Origin: Lacrimispora indolis DSM 755
Lineage (GTDB): Bacteria; Bacillota; Clostridia; Lachnospirales; Lachnospiraceae
Direction: 5' to 3'
DNA: 64,000 bases
Assembly: GCF_000526995.1 (NCBI RefSeq)
Contig: NZ_AZUI01000001.1
Coordinates: 3,266,001 to 3,330,000, forward strand
Positions within the stretch are counted from its first letter, which is position 1. Every line of letters starts with the position of its first letter. Of the stretch, positions 53,379-62,523 are shown piece by piece. The notes under the pieces are model-generated. The model made no database searches. It worked only from the letters and a program-made list of their open reading frames with translations, and was not told the DNA's origin. The position numbers and the translations under genes are program-made.

Positions 53379-54275
53379 ATGAAACGAGGAAAGAAATTAC
53401 TTGCGGTTATGATGGCGGCAATGTTTGCTGCCGGTGCGGTTGTGGGGTGCGGCTCAGGCGGTTCAACCGCTGCAACGCAGGCGACAACTGCGAAAGAGGA
53501 GACCAGCAAGGCAGAGGAAACTACGGCAGCAGCGGAAACGACTACGGCTGAAGCAAAGGCAGAGAACGTGGACCTTTACGTGTTTATTGCCGCCAGCTTA
53601 AAAAACACAATGGAAAAGATCAAAGAAACCTATGAAAAAGATCATCCAAATGTTAATATTATTTATAATGCAGACAGCTCCGGAACCCTTCAGAAACAGA
53701 TCGAAGAGGGCGCTCAGTGCGATGTGTTCTTCTCTGCAGCAACCAAGCAGATGGATGCGTTAAAGGAAGGCGGATATGTAGTAGAAGGTTCCGTTACCGA
53801 TCTGCTTGAAAATAAGATCGTTCTGATCAAGCCAACAGGCGGAAAAACTGAGGTAACCGGTTTTGACAATATCACAAAAGCATCAAGCCTTGCTCTTGCA
53901 GGAGAGGATGTACCTGTAGGCCAGTATGCAAGAAAACTGTTCACCAACTTAGGAAATCTTGATCAGGTTATGAAAATGGAAATCAATGAAGGCGCCAATG
54001 TTACCGCTGTTTTAACAGCTGTTGCAGAAGGAAGCAATGAAGTAGGCGTTGTTTACGCAACCGATGCAGCTTCCATGGCAGACAAGGTTGAAATTATCGC
54101 AGAAGCAGATCAGACCATGATCGATCCTGCTGTTTATCCGGTAGGCTTAATCATTGACAAGGAGGCATCAGAGGAACAGGCAAAGGCAGCAGCTGACTTT
54201 AAAGAGTATCTGGTTAGCGATGAAGGCGTTATGAAGATGTTTACGGATGCCGGATTTGCAAAACCTGCAAAATAA
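53379..54275 (+). CDS. modA: Molybdate-binding lipoprotein ModA
   Basis: 298 residues from ATG 53379 (RBS CAGGAGGAAG). Signal peptide with a lipobox (AVVGC), a Thr/Ala/Glu-rich linker to about 65, then the ModA fold: VFIAASLKNTMEKIKE, YNADSSGTLQKQIEEGAQCDVFFSA, and VYPVGLIIDKEA. Oxyanion-binding component of the modABC importer; it could also bind tungstate. Operon modA-modB-modC. Confidence 0.93.
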   Translation: MKRGKKLLAVMMAAMFAAGAVVGCGSGGSTAATQATTAKEETSKAEETTAAAETTTAEAKAENVDLYVFIAASLKNTMEKIKETYEKDHPNVNIIYNADSSGTLQKQIEEGAQCDVFFSAATKQMDALKEGGYVVEGSVTDLLENKIVLIKPTGGKTEVTGFDNITKASSLALAGEDVPVGQYARKLFTNLGNLDQVMKMEINEGANVTAVLTAVAEGSNEVGVVYATDAASMADKVEIIAEADQTMIDPAVYPVGLIIDKEASEEQAKAAADFKEYLVSDEGVMKMFTDAGFAKPAK

Positions 54276-54304
54276 ATCATACACATAAAAGGGGGTGAAA
54301 ATCT

Positions 54305-55003
54305 ATGCTGGATCTTATGAAAACAATAGATTGGAGTCCCCTTTTTATTTCCCTTAAAACGGGGATTCTGGCAACTGTGCTGACCTTTTTTCTGGGGATA
54401 GCCGCCGCAAGGCTGATCATGAGGCTGAATAATACGGCAAAATCCATTGTGGATGGGATATTGACCCTGCCCTTGGTCCTCCCGCCCACTGTGGCCGGAT
54501 TCTTTCTTCTCTTGATCTTCAGCCTCCGCAGGCCCTTCGGTAAATTCCTTTTTGAGGAATTTAATATAAAGATGGTGCAGACATGGCCTGGGTGTGTCAT
54601 AGCTGCCTTTGTTATCGCTTTTCCTTTAATGTACCGGAATGCAAGGGCGGCCTTTGAGCAGGTGGATGTTGACATGATCCATGCGGGAAGAACTCTGGGG
54701 ATGTCGGAAGGGAAGATTTTCTGGAAGATCATCGTTCCCATATCGGCGCCTGGACTGGCTTCGGGAACCGTGCTGGCTTTTGCAAGAGCCATCGGGGAAT
54801 ATGGAGCCACCACCATGCTGGCAGGAAATATTTTAGGAAAGACCAGAACGGTTTCCGTTGCAATCGCTTCCGAGGTGGCGGCAGGAAACTGGGATACGGC
54901 CGGGTTCTGGGTATGCGTCATCGTTATTTTGTCATTTTTTATAGTTGCGGTTATCAATTATATATCCGGAAAAAATATGAAACATGTGAACAGGTGGATT
55001 TGA
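54305..55003 (+). CDS. modB: Molybdate ABC transporter permease ModB
   Basis: 232 residues with five to six membrane spans. LPPTVAGFFLLLIFS and the EAA-type loop AGRTLGMSEGKIFWKIIVPISAPGLASG, then ARAIGEYGATTMLAGN, are ModB signatures. RBS AAAGGGGGTG. One base separates its stop from the modC start. Confidence 0.93.
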   Translation: MLDLMKTIDWSPLFISLKTGILATVLTFFLGIAAARLIMRLNNTAKSIVDGILTLPLVLPPTVAGFFLLLIFSLRRPFGKFLFEEFNIKMVQTWPGCVIAAFVIAFPLMYRNARAAFEQVDVDMIHAGRTLGMSEGKIFWKIIVPISAPGLASGTVLAFARAIGEYGATTMLAGNILGKTRTVSVAIASEVAAGNWDTAGFWVCVIVILSFFIVAVINYISGKNMKHVNRWI

Positions 55004-55004
55004 T

Positions 55005-56057
55005 ATGGCATTACAGGTAAACATACGAAAAAAGTTTTCAGGATTTGAATTAAAAGTGGAATTTGAGGCCGAGGGCGGCTGCATGGGGATTTTGGGAGCC
55101 TCCGGCTGCGGAAAGACCATGACCTTAAAATGCGTGGCAGGAATCGAAAAGCCGGATCAGGGCCGGATCGTTTTAAACGGAAAAGTGCTCTTTGATTCGG
55201 AAAAGGGGATCAATCTGCCTGCAAGGGAACGCCGTGTGGGCTACCTGTTTCAAAATTATGCCCTGTTTCCTACCATGACCGTAGAAGAAAACTTAAAGAT
55301 TGTGATTCCGGGAAAGAAAAAGGATAAGCTGCCCCTTGTTGCGGAACAGTTAAGGCGTTTTCAGCTGGAAGGGCTGGAAAAAAGGTATCCTTCCCAGCTT
55401 TCAGGGGGCCAGCAGCAGAGAGTGGCGCTTGCCCGCATGCTTTTGTACAGTCCTGACATCATCATGCTGGATGAGCCGTTTTCCGCATTGGATGGCTTTC
55501 TAAAGGACACGCTTCAGATGGAGATGCTGGAAGTGATCAGGGACTATACCGGTGATGTGCTTATGGTATCCCATTCCAGAGATGAGATCTATAAATTTTG
55601 TGACCGCATGATCCTCCTTTCAGAGGGAAATACTATATTAAAAGGCTGTACAAAGGACATTTTCCGAAGGCCGGAAAGAATGGAGGCAGCAAAGCTGACC
55701 GGCTGCAAGAATATTTCCTCCATAGAAAAAATCAGTGATTATGAGCTTTTTGCCTGCGACTGGAAGATCAGGCTTAAGACAGAGGAGAAAATCGGAGACT
55801 CTGTCCGGTATGTAGGAATCCGGGGACATAACCTGATCCCTGCCTTAGGACCGGAAGAGGAAAATGCCATGGGCATTGAATTGGCCGGGTTTGCCGATAC
55901 TCCCTTTCAAAGGCAGTACCTGCTGAGGAACATAAATGATAAGACCTCTATAAAGATCTGGTGGATTCAGGATAAAATTGATTTTGAAGAAGGAGCCGTT
56001 CAGAACATTCCTTCATTTATCCGGTTCCCAAAGGAAGATCTCCTGCTTTTATTATAG
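55005..56057 (+). CDS. modC: Molybdate ABC transporter ATP-binding protein ModC
   Basis: 350 residues: Walker A GASGCGKTM, Q-loop LFQNYALFP, signature LSGGQQQRVALARML, Walker B IIMLDEPFSALD, H-loop VSHSRDE. The C-terminal about 130 residues form a degenerate TOBE-like regulatory domain. Energises ModB. RBS-like AGGTGGATTTG at the end of modB; tight coupling. Confidence 0.93.
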   Translation: MALQVNIRKKFSGFELKVEFEAEGGCMGILGASGCGKTMTLKCVAGIEKPDQGRIVLNGKVLFDSEKGINLPARERRVGYLFQNYALFPTMTVEENLKIVIPGKKKDKLPLVAEQLRRFQLEGLEKRYPSQLSGGQQQRVALARMLLYSPDIIMLDEPFSALDGFLKDTLQMEMLEVIRDYTGDVLMVSHSRDEIYKFCDRMILLSEGNTILKGCTKDIFRRPERMEAAKLTGCKNISSIEKISDYELFACDWKIRLKTEEKIGDSVRYVGIRGHNLIPALGPEEENAMGIELAGFADTPFQRQYLLRNINDKTSIKIWWIQDKIDFEEGAVQNIPSFIRFPKEDLLLLL

Positions 56058-56080
56058 TTTTTTGTATTTCCAGGAATTGG

Positions 56081-56109
56081 TTGACAATGAAAAAGGAAAT
56101 GTTTACAAT
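56081..56109 (+). promoter_or_regulatory. Promoter of the molbindin gene
   Basis: TTGACA (56081-56086), 17-base spacer, TACAAT (56104-56109). Transcription would start near 56116, giving a leader of about 170 bases that contains a dispersed repeat. Confidence 0.75.
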
Positions 56110-56167
56110 AAATTTATAAAAAGCAGTATAATCTTCCGGTTTATAATCCATAATTACTGCTAGATAT

Positions 56168-56253
56168 TTCCACTTTCCTGTCCGTGCCTTTTTGGCAGGG
56201 GCCGCCCGCTTTATCGGGCATCGGGCGTAAAGGTATGCCAAAAGGGTGTTTCT
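56168..56253 (-). repeat. Dispersed palindromic repeat, inverted long copy
   Basis: Read on the minus strand it begins GAAACACCCTT, continues ATACCTTTA.GCCC and ends GGAAAGTGGAA, like the two tandem units at 60025-60130, with about 35 extra internal bases that form GC hairpins (for example GCCCG-CTTTAT-CGGGC). On the plus strand CCTTTTTGGCA pairs with TGCCAAAAGGG to close the structure. Confidence 0.7.
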
Positions 56254-56286
56254 AAAGGCAGGTTTGGATGAGAGGAGACATATCAG

Positions 56287-56496
56287 ATGAAGCTCAGCGC
56301 AAGAAACCAGTTTAAAGGAAAAGTTATAGGAATTGAAACTGGCGCGGTAAACGCTATCGTAACCATTGACATCGGCGGAGGCAACATCGTTTCTGCTACG
56401 GTTTCCATGGCAGCGGTAAAGGACTTAAAGCTGGAAGTGGGAAAGGATGCATATGCCATCATTAAAGCCACTTCTGTAATGGTTGGAATCGACTAA
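56287..56496 (+). CDS. mop: Molbindin (Mop/TOBE-domain protein)
   Basis: 69 residues, a single TOBE/Mop domain: SARNQFKGKVIGIETGAVNAIVTIDIGGG, then VSMAAVKDLKLEVGKDAYAIIKATSVMVGID. Oligomeric intracellular molybdate- or tungstate-binding storage protein. RBS GAGGAGAC. It follows modABC but has its own consensus promoter. Confidence 0.93.
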   Translation: MKLSARNQFKGKVIGIETGAVNAIVTIDIGGGNIVSATVSMAAVKDLKLEVGKDAYAIIKATSVMVGID

Positions 56497-56508
56497 AAGA
56501 GGATTTAT

Positions 56509-56538
56509 AAAAAACGGACTTACAACAGTCCGTTTTTT
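56509..56538. terminator. Bidirectional terminator between mop and the flippase
   Basis: 10-bp stem AAAACGGACT (56511-56520) / AGTCCGTTTT (56527-56536), TACAAC loop, with A and T runs on both sides. Confidence 0.85.
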
Positions 56539-56582
56539 ACTTTCATTATGTAGACCATAAAAATTCACCTGTCGGAAATAAT

Positions 56583-58133
56583 TCAGTGATCCCCGGTTTT
56601 CTCTCCTTTCATGATATGGGCGCCAAGAAGAAGCACCAGATAGAATATGCTTAATATAGCGATATGGAAAGCCGTTTTTATGAATAAAGACATCCCCTGG
56701 AACGGATCTGCCAGGGAAAATACCGCAAAGTAAATCCCAATGGCGAGCACCATGAGAGCTGCCGGTTTTACGATCATATCCCATGCGTTCCAAACAAAGT
56801 CCACCTTCTTCCGAAGGGTCAGCACATGCATCATGGCCAGAAGCAGCTCGCTGGCCAGGGTTCCCACCAAATAGGCTAAGATCCCGAACCTGGGGATCCC
56901 AAAAAGGACAAATCCCAGACGGATCAGCAAAGCGATGGCATTCTGGATAAATGTGACTGAGGTTTTTCCAAGGCCGTTTAAAATGCTTCCCATGGTGGTT
57001 ACCAGATAGATGAAGGGGCAAAGCCAGGCCAAAATGGTCATATAGGTTCCGGCAGTATTGTCCTTAAATACGCTGACGCCTAAGTCATCTCCGAACAGGG
57101 TGAATATGCCGATGCAGAGGATTCCTACGTACAGACAGTAACGCAGTGACATGGAAATGGCATCTCCGATCCTCCGCTCATTTCCCTCTGACTGGGCCTC
57201 GGCCACCGTTGGAAGTAAAAGCACTGCCAGGGAATTAAATATGGTGGAAGGGAACAGAATAAAGGGCAGGGCCATTCCTGTTAATACGCCGTATACGGAA
57301 AATGCTGCTGAATCGGAAAGTCCGGACATCTGCAGTCTGCTTGGAATTAAAATGGCTTCCGCGCTTGCAAGGATGTTTAAAACCAGGCGGTTCCCCATAA
57401 GAGGCAGGGCCAGTTGCATAAGCCCGGGAGCGGTATCCCGAAAGGAAGAAGAAACCAATGTAATGCCTGGGGGCATTTTGGGCGAAAAGAAACGGTATGC
57501 CATAACAGTAAAAAGAGATGAAGCAATTTCCCCTATGAGATGGCCCATGACTGCAAGCTGGACGGTGATTTTGATCCCGGATTCGATCATGATATCTGCA
57601 ATGAGGAATACGGCTCCGATTCTTATTGTCTGTTCGATCACCTGGGCAAATGCCGGGACATGGGGCCGCTGCATACCATAATAATATCCATTGATGCAGG
57701 CGTGAATGGCCGAACAGGGAACGGATACTGCGAGAAAGAGAAGAAGGGGAGCGCAGCGGGGTTCCATCAGGACATTGGCTGCCAGGAAGTCCTTAAACCG
57801 AATGATGGCATATGCCAGGATTATGGAAATTGCCACTGATATAACGAGGCCGGTTCGGAAAATGGAACGGCCTTTTCTCACATTAGCTGCCACGGACTGG
57901 GATATTGCGGTCTGAATAGAACCGGCGCACAGGGCAAAGCAGATGCCGAACACCGGATGGATCAAGTTAAAGATTCCAAGTCCTTCTGCGCCAATGGTCC
58001 GTGAGAGAAAAATCCGGTAAACAAAGCCCAGGAGCCGGGTAACCAGTCCGGCAGAAGTCAATAGAAGGGTACCGGTGAGAAGCGCATATTTTCTTGGCGA
58101 AAGTTTTTGGGGAAATTTCAGAGAGTCATTCAT
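56583..58133 (-). CDS. SpoVB-like polysaccharide/lipid flippase
   Basis: 516 residues with about 14 membrane spans, MOP superfamily. N-terminus LTSAGLVTRLLGFVYRIFLSRTIGAEGLGIFNLIHP is typical of stage V sporulation protein B, and GNRLVLNILASAEAILIPSRL is in the family pattern. In spore formers SpoVB acts in cortex peptidoglycan synthesis; paralogues export other polysaccharide units. RBS CAGGAGA. Monocistronic, convergent with mop. Confidence 0.88.
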   Translation of the reverse strand: MNDSLKFPQKLSPRKYALLTGTLLLTSAGLVTRLLGFVYRIFLSRTIGAEGLGIFNLIHPVFGICFALCAGSIQTAISQSVAANVRKGRSIFRTGLVISVAISIILAYAIIRFKDFLAANVLMEPRCAPLLLFLAVSVPCSAIHACINGYYYGMQRPHVPAFAQVIEQTIRIGAVFLIADIMIESGIKITVQLAVMGHLIGEIASSLFTVMAYRFFSPKMPPGITLVSSSFRDTAPGLMQLALPLMGNRLVLNILASAEAILIPSRLQMSGLSDSAAFSVYGVLTGMALPFILFPSTIFNSLAVLLLPTVAEAQSEGNERRIGDAISMSLRYCLYVGILCIGIFTLFGDDLGVSVFKDNTAGTYMTILAWLCPFIYLVTTMGSILNGLGKTSVTFIQNAIALLIRLGFVLFGIPRFGILAYLVGTLASELLLAMMHVLTLRKKVDFVWNAWDMIVKPAALMVLAIGIYFAVFSLADPFQGMSLFIKTAFHIAILSIFYLVLLLGAHIMKGEKTGDH

Positions 58134-58216
58134 GGAATCTCCTGAAAAAGAGAATTATTATAATATATGGAATGGGCTTCTTCTTCATGACATATTCATA
58201 ATGAGAATCATTCCTA

Positions 58217-58244
58217 TTGAAATTCTAGGAAATGTGTGTATAAT
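58217..58244 (+). promoter_or_regulatory. Promoter of nifS
   Basis: TTGAAA (58217-58222), 16-base spacer, TATAAT (58239-58244), 57 bases before the nifS start. Confidence 0.7.
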
Positions 58245-58300
58245 AATAATTGTAGATGAAGCTTTTAACTTTAGGACTACAGAAAGGCGGAACTAACAAT

Positions 58301-59485
58301 ATGAAACAGCTGATTTATCTTGACAATGCAGCGACTACCAAAACCCGGCCAGAGGTCGTGGAAGCCATGCTGCCTTATTTTACGGAGTATTATGGAAATC
58401 CCTCCTCCGTATACGAGTTTTCCGGCATCTCAAAGAAGGCCGTGGCAGGAGCCAGAGAGACCATTGCAAACGCTCTGGGCGCCAAGACCAACGAGATCTA
58501 TTTTACAGCAGGCGGTTCAGAAGCCGACAACTGGGCACTGATTGCAACTGCGGAGGCTTATGCTTCAAAAGGAAAACACATTATCACCAGCAAAATCGAA
58601 CACCACGCTGTGCTTCACACCTGTGAGTATTTGGAGAAGCAGGGCTTTGAGGTGACCTATTTAAATGTGGATGAAAATGGGGTCATAAAACTGGAAGAGC
58701 TTAAAAAAGCCATCCGTCCTGATACCATCCTCATTTCCATCATGTTTGCCAATAATGAAATAGGAACCATAGAACCGGTCAGGGAAATCGGAGAAATAGC
58801 AAAAGAACACGGAATACTGTTCCACACGGATGCGGTCCAGTCATTTGGCCATGTGCCCATCAATGTGGATGATTATCATATCGATATGCTCAGTGCCAGC
58901 GGCCATAAGATCAACGGTCCCAAGGGCATTGGCTTCCTCTATATCAGAAGCGGCATCAAATCCCGTTCCTTCATTCACGGAGGCGGACAGGAAAGAAAAC
59001 GCCGTGCCGGTACGGAGAATGTGCCGGGAATCGTAGGCTTTGGAAAGGCTGTGGAGCTTGCGGTGGCAGGCATGGAAGAGAGAGCGAAAAAGGAATGTGA
59101 GCTTCGTAATTATCTCATGGACCGGGTCATGGCGGAGGTTCCTTATACAAGAATTAACGGGCACAGGAAAAACAGGCTGTCCAACAATGCGAATTTTGCG
59201 TTCCAGTTCATTGAGGGAGAATCTCTGCTCATCATGCTGGATATGAAGGGCATCTGCGGCTCCAGCGGTTCTGCCTGTACTTCAGGCTCCCTGGATCCAT
59301 CCCATGTGCTTCTTGCCATTGGACTGCCTCATGAGATCGCTCATGGATCTCTTCGTCTGACTTTAGATGAAGAAAATACAAAGGAAGAGATGGACTATGT
59401 TGTGGAATCCATTAAAGAAATCGTGGAAAAACTGCGCAGCATGTCCCCGCTTTATGAGGATTATATCAAGCATCAGAGGAAATAA
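58301..59485 (+). CDS. nifS: Cysteine desulfurase
   Basis: 394 residues from ATG 58301 (RBS AGAAAGGCGG). PLP enzyme releasing sulfur from cysteine: IYLDNAATTKTRPEV start, PLP-binding Lys in SASGHKINGPKG, and the sulfur-carrying Cys in GSSGSACTSGS. Class I (NifS/IscS) type. Supplies sulfur to the NifU-type scaffold and to MnmA encoded next, so the cluster serves both Fe-S assembly and tRNA thiolation. Confidence 0.94.
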   Translation: MKQLIYLDNAATTKTRPEVVEAMLPYFTEYYGNPSSVYEFSGISKKAVAGARETIANALGAKTNEIYFTAGGSEADNWALIATAEAYASKGKHIITSKIEHHAVLHTCEYLEKQGFEVTYLNVDENGVIKLEELKKAIRPDTILISIMFANNEIGTIEPVREIGEIAKEHGILFHTDAVQSFGHVPINVDDYHIDMLSASGHKINGPKGIGFLYIRSGIKSRSFIHGGGQERKRRAGTENVPGIVGFGKAVELAVAGMEERAKKECELRNYLMDRVMAEVPYTRINGHRKNRLSNNANFAFQFIEGESLLIMLDMKGICGSSGSACTSGSLDPSHVLLAIGLPHEIAHGSLRLTLDEENTKEEMDYVVESIKEIVEKLRSMSPLYEDYIKHQRK

Positions 59486-59553
59486 TCCGAAGCACCGCTG
59501 ACGGCGGCCGGCAACAAAGTGGGAGTATTACCTAGAAATGGAGAAAATAGATT

Positions 59554-59991
59554 ATGTATACAGAAAAAGTAATGGATCATTTTGAGCATCCAAGAAATGT
59601 GGGGGAAATTGATAACCCCAGCGGTATGGGTACCGTAGGAAATGCCAAGTGCGGCGATATTATGAGAATTTATCTGGATATAGATGAAAATCAGATCATC
59701 CGTGATGTGAAATTTAAAACCTTTGGCTGCGGAGCCGCAGTTGCAACCAGCAGCATGGCTACCGAGATGGTAAAGGGAAAGTCCGTTCAGGAGGCAATGG
59801 CTGTGACCAATCAGGCTGTCTGTGAGGCACTTGACGGATTACCGCCTGTAAAGGTGCACTGTTCACTTCTGGCAGAGGAAGCCATCCACGCTGCTCTGTG
59901 GGACTATGCAAAGAAAAACGGAATCGAGATTGATGGCTTGAAGAAACCAAAGTCTGATATCGGCGAGGAAGAAGTGGTAGAAGAATATTAG
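59554..59991 (+). CDS. nifU: Fe-S cluster scaffold, NifU/IscU type
   Basis: 145 residues. The three conserved cysteines are in GNAKCGD, FGCGAA and [11 protein letters not shown]-terminal acidic tail. Short NifU-like scaffold common in Clostridia next to NifS. It lies 68 bases after nifS. Confidence 0.92.
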   Translation: MYTEKVMDHFEHPRNVGEIDNPSGMGTVGNAKCGDIMRIYLDIDENQIIRDVKFKTFGCGAAVATSSMATEMVKGKSVQEAMAVTNQAVCEALDGLPPVKVHCSLLAEEAIHAALWDYAKKNGIEIDGLKKPKSDIGEEEVVEEY

Positions 59992-60024
59992 AATTCCGGG
60001 CTTTTGCTTACCCGGAAGAAAGAA

Positions 60025-60136
60025 TGGAAACACCCTTGCGGGTATACCTTTATGCCCAAAAAGCGTGGGCTGGAAAGTGGAAACACCCTTGCGGGTATAC
60101 CTTCATGCCCAAAAAGCGTGGGCTGGAAAGTGGAAA
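60025..60136 (+). repeat. Two tandem copies of a 53-bp repeat plus 6 bases of a third
   Basis: Units 60025-60077 and 60078-60130 differ at one base (CTTTATG vs CTTCATG); TGGAAA at 60131-60136 begins a third. Each unit contains two small inverted repeats (ACCC-TTGC-GGGT and GCCC-AAAAAGCGT-GGGC). The same family occurs inverted at 56168-56253. Confidence 0.9.
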
Positions 60137-60145
60137 TGTGAGTCT

Positions 60146-61225
60146 ATGAGTAAAGCGAAAGTAGTAGTAGGAATGTCGGGAGGCGTGGATTCTTCTGTGG
60201 CGGCGTGGCTGCTTAAGGAACAAGGCTATGACGTCATAGGCGTCACCATGCAGATATGGCAGGATGAGGATACCGGGACCCAGGAAGAAAACGGAGGCTG
60301 CTGCGGGTTAAGTGCCGTGGACGATGCCAGGCGGGTGGCCTGGGACCTTGGGATTCCTTACTATGTCATGAACTTTAAAGAAGAATTCAAATCCCAGGTC
60401 ATTGATTATTTTGTAGGAGAATACCAGAAGGGGCGCACGCCCAATCCGTGCATTGCCTGCAACCGTTATGTCAAGTGGGAGTCACTTTTAAAGCGCAGCC
60501 TGGATATAGGAGCAGATTATATTGCAACAGGCCATTATGCCCAGATCGGTAAGCTCCCCAATGGAAGATATGCGTTAAAGAAATCCGTGACAGCGGCAAA
60601 GGACCAGACGTATGCCCTTTACAATTTAACACAGAATCAGTTGTCCCATACCCTGATGCCGGTGGGAGCCTATTCCAAGGACCAGATCCGTGAGATCGCG
60701 GACAGGATCAACTTAATGGTTGCCCATAAGCCGGACAGCCAGGAGATCTGCTTTATTCCTGATAATGATTATGCGGGATTTATTGAAGAGAACGCAGGGG
60801 AAAAAGCGCCGGAGGGGAACTTTGTGGACCTTTCCGGTCAGGTCATTGGACGGCATAAGGGAATCACCCATTATACTGTTGGCCAGAGAAAGGGACTGAA
60901 TCTGTCCATGGGCAGACCGGTCTTCGTAGTGGAGATACGGCCCGAGACAAATGAAGTGGTGATCGGGACAGGCGATGACGTGTATTCTGATACTCTGCGG
61001 GCCAATCACATCAACTGGATGGCTGTCTCCGGTCTTCAAGGAGAAAGCATGAGGGTTTCTGCAAAGATCCGCTACAGCCATAAGGGAGCCATGTGCACCA
61101 TACGGGAAGCAGAGGATGGTGCGGTGGAATGCAGGTTTGATGAACCCCAGCGGGCTATCACTCCTGGACAGGCTGTGGTATTTTATGATGGAGATTATGT
61201 TGTCGGAGGAGGAACCATACTGTGA
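60146..61225 (+). CDS. mnmA: tRNA-specific 2-thiouridylase MnmA
   Basis: 359 residues from ATG 60146; the longer reading from 60065 runs through the tandem repeat and is not family sequence. PP-loop [17 protein letters not shown], catalytic cysteine in [12 protein letters not shown], second cysteine in [13 protein letters not shown] motif. Makes 2-thiouridine at position 34 of Lys, Glu and Gln tRNAs, taking sulfur from a NifS-type desulfurase such as the one two genes upstream. The RBS is weak (GGAAATGTGAG), and the 53-bp repeats end 16 bases before the start. Confidence 0.94.
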   Translation: MSKAKVVVGMSGGVDSSVAAWLLKEQGYDVIGVTMQIWQDEDTGTQEENGGCCGLSAVDDARRVAWDLGIPYYVMNFKEEFKSQVIDYFVGEYQKGRTPNPCIACNRYVKWESLLKRSLDIGADYIATGHYAQIGKLPNGRYALKKSVTAAKDQTYALYNLTQNQLSHTLMPVGAYSKDQIREIADRINLMVAHKPDSQEICFIPDNDYAGFIEENAGEKAPEGNFVDLSGQVIGRHKGITHYTVGQRKGLNLSMGRPVFVVEIRPETNEVVIGTGDDVYSDTLRANHINWMAVSGLQGESMRVSAKIRYSHKGAMCTIREAEDGAVECRFDEPQRAITPGQAVVFYDGDYVVGGGTIL

Positions 61226-62361
61226 CGAATTTAAGAAAACAAAATGGGTGGCTGTTATTGGCCTCAGTCCTTCTTTGTGCATTTGTGCTGGCAGGCTGTG
61301 CCAGGAAATATGAAACGGTAAAAGTGCCTGCCCTGGAAGAAGCCCAGGGTGGTCTGGGCCAGGAGGAAGGGGAGGAAACCGCCCCTGTATCCATTGCAGA
61401 GGACAAAACCGGGGAGGCTCCCGACGGAAAGCCGGCGGAGACAAGTTCCCATGAAGCTGCGGTGACGATGGAGACTGCTCCGACCTTTGCGGCAGCCGAT
61501 GAGACGGTTTACGTTACCGGCTCCCAGGTGAATTTAAGAAAATCTCCTTCTGCCCAGGGAGAGATCCTAGGAAAGCTTGAAAAAGGAGTTTCCTTAAAAA
61601 GAACCGGATACAGTGACAGCTGGAGCCGGGTGATTTACCAGGATAAGGAGTGCTATATTTCCTCTCAGTACGTGTCAAAGGATAAGCCGGTACAGGAGAC
61701 AACGGCTGCCGCGCCTGCTGTTTCCGGAAACGGAACTGGCAAGCTCATTGCCATTGATGCAGGCCATCAGGCAAAGGGCAATTCCGAAAAGGAACCCATT
61801 GGGCCTGGCGCTTCTGAAATGAAGGCAAAAGTGGCTTCCGGAACCCAGGGAACGGCAACCGGCATTCCGGAATACCAGCTGACCCTTGCAGTTTCCTTAA
61901 AGTTAAAGCAGGAGCTTATCAACAGAGGGTATCAGGTCTATATGATCCGGGAAACCCATGATGTGAACATCAGCAATGCAGAACGGGCCCAGATGGCGGA
62001 TAAAAGCGGAGCGGACATATTCATCCGGGTTCATGCCAACTCCTTAAATGACAGCAGTATCCAGGGGGCGCTTACCATGTGCCAGACCTCTAAAAATCCT
62101 TATAATGGAAACCTATACAGTAAAAGTCTCTCTCTTTCCCAAGCTGTTGTAAACGGGATCTGCAGCCAGACCGGGTTTAAGAACCGGGGGGTTCAGGAAA
62201 CGGATTCCATGAGCGGCATCAACTGGTGCAATATACCGGTGACCATCGTGGAAATGGGATTCATGAGCAATGCAGAAGAAGATAAGAAGATGGCAACCGA
62301 AGAATACCGGGACAAGATCGCAAAAGGGATTGCCGACGGAATTGATGCATATTATAAATAA
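61222..62361 (+). CDS. N-acetylmuramoyl-L-alanine amidase lipoprotein with SH3 domain
   Basis: 379 residues, GTG start at 61222 overlapping the mnmA stop by 4 bases. Lipoprotein signal with FVLAGC; Glu/Ala-rich linker; bacterial SH3 domain (about 92-155, [20 protein letters not shown]); Amidase_3 domain (about 170-378) with zinc ligands in LIAIDAGHQ, a Glu region near [13 protein letters not shown], and the catalytic Glu in [13 protein letters not shown]. Cleaves the peptide stem from peptidoglycan at the cell surface; used in growth, division or germination. Confidence 0.92.
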   Translation: MTNLRKQNGWLLLASVLLCAFVLAGCARKYETVKVPALEEAQGGLGQEEGEETAPVSIAEDKTGEAPDGKPAETSSHEAAVTMETAPTFAAADETVYVTGSQVNLRKSPSAQGEILGKLEKGVSLKRTGYSDSWSRVIYQDKECYISSQYVSKDKPVQETTAAAPAVSGNGTGKLIAIDAGHQAKGNSEKEPIGPGASEMKAKVASGTQGTATGIPEYQLTLAVSLKLKQELINRGYQVYMIRETHDVNISNAERAQMADKSGADIFIRVHANSLNDSSIQGALTMCQTSKNPYNGNLYSKSLSLSQAVVNGICSQTGFKNRGVQETDSMSGINWCNIPVTIVEMGFMSNAEEDKKMATEEYRDKIAKGIADGIDAYYK

Positions 62362-62372
62362 GATTATATAAG

Positions 62373-62439
62373 AAAAGAACAGCTGTTTTGGGTCGGCCTT
62401 CCTTTAGAAAGGGATATGGTTCAAAGAGGCTGTTCTTTT
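62373..62439 (+). terminator. Terminator after the amidase gene
   Basis: AAAAGAACAGC (62373-62383) pairs with GCTGTTCTTTT (62429-62439), followed by TT; the long loop holds a smaller CCTTTAGAAAGG hairpin. Confidence 0.75.
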
Positions 62440-62523
62440 TTGTATTTGCCTGGCCAGGCATAAATGAAGAAGAAAGGGCATACATTTTCCTGAAATGCGG
62501 CTGAAAATCAAGGAGAATGATTC

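Noticed and set aside
54277..54957. 226-residue minus-strand ORF opposite modB
   Set aside because: Mirror of the modB coding sequence with composition typical of an antisense shadow.
56168..56253. Possible molybdenum-cofactor riboswitch in the molbindin leader
   Set aside because: The hairpins are explained by an inverted copy of the repeat also found at 60025-60130, and the conserved riboswitch core could not be matched by eye.
60025..60136. CRISPR array
   Set aside because: The repeat units are directly adjacent with no spacers and number only two.
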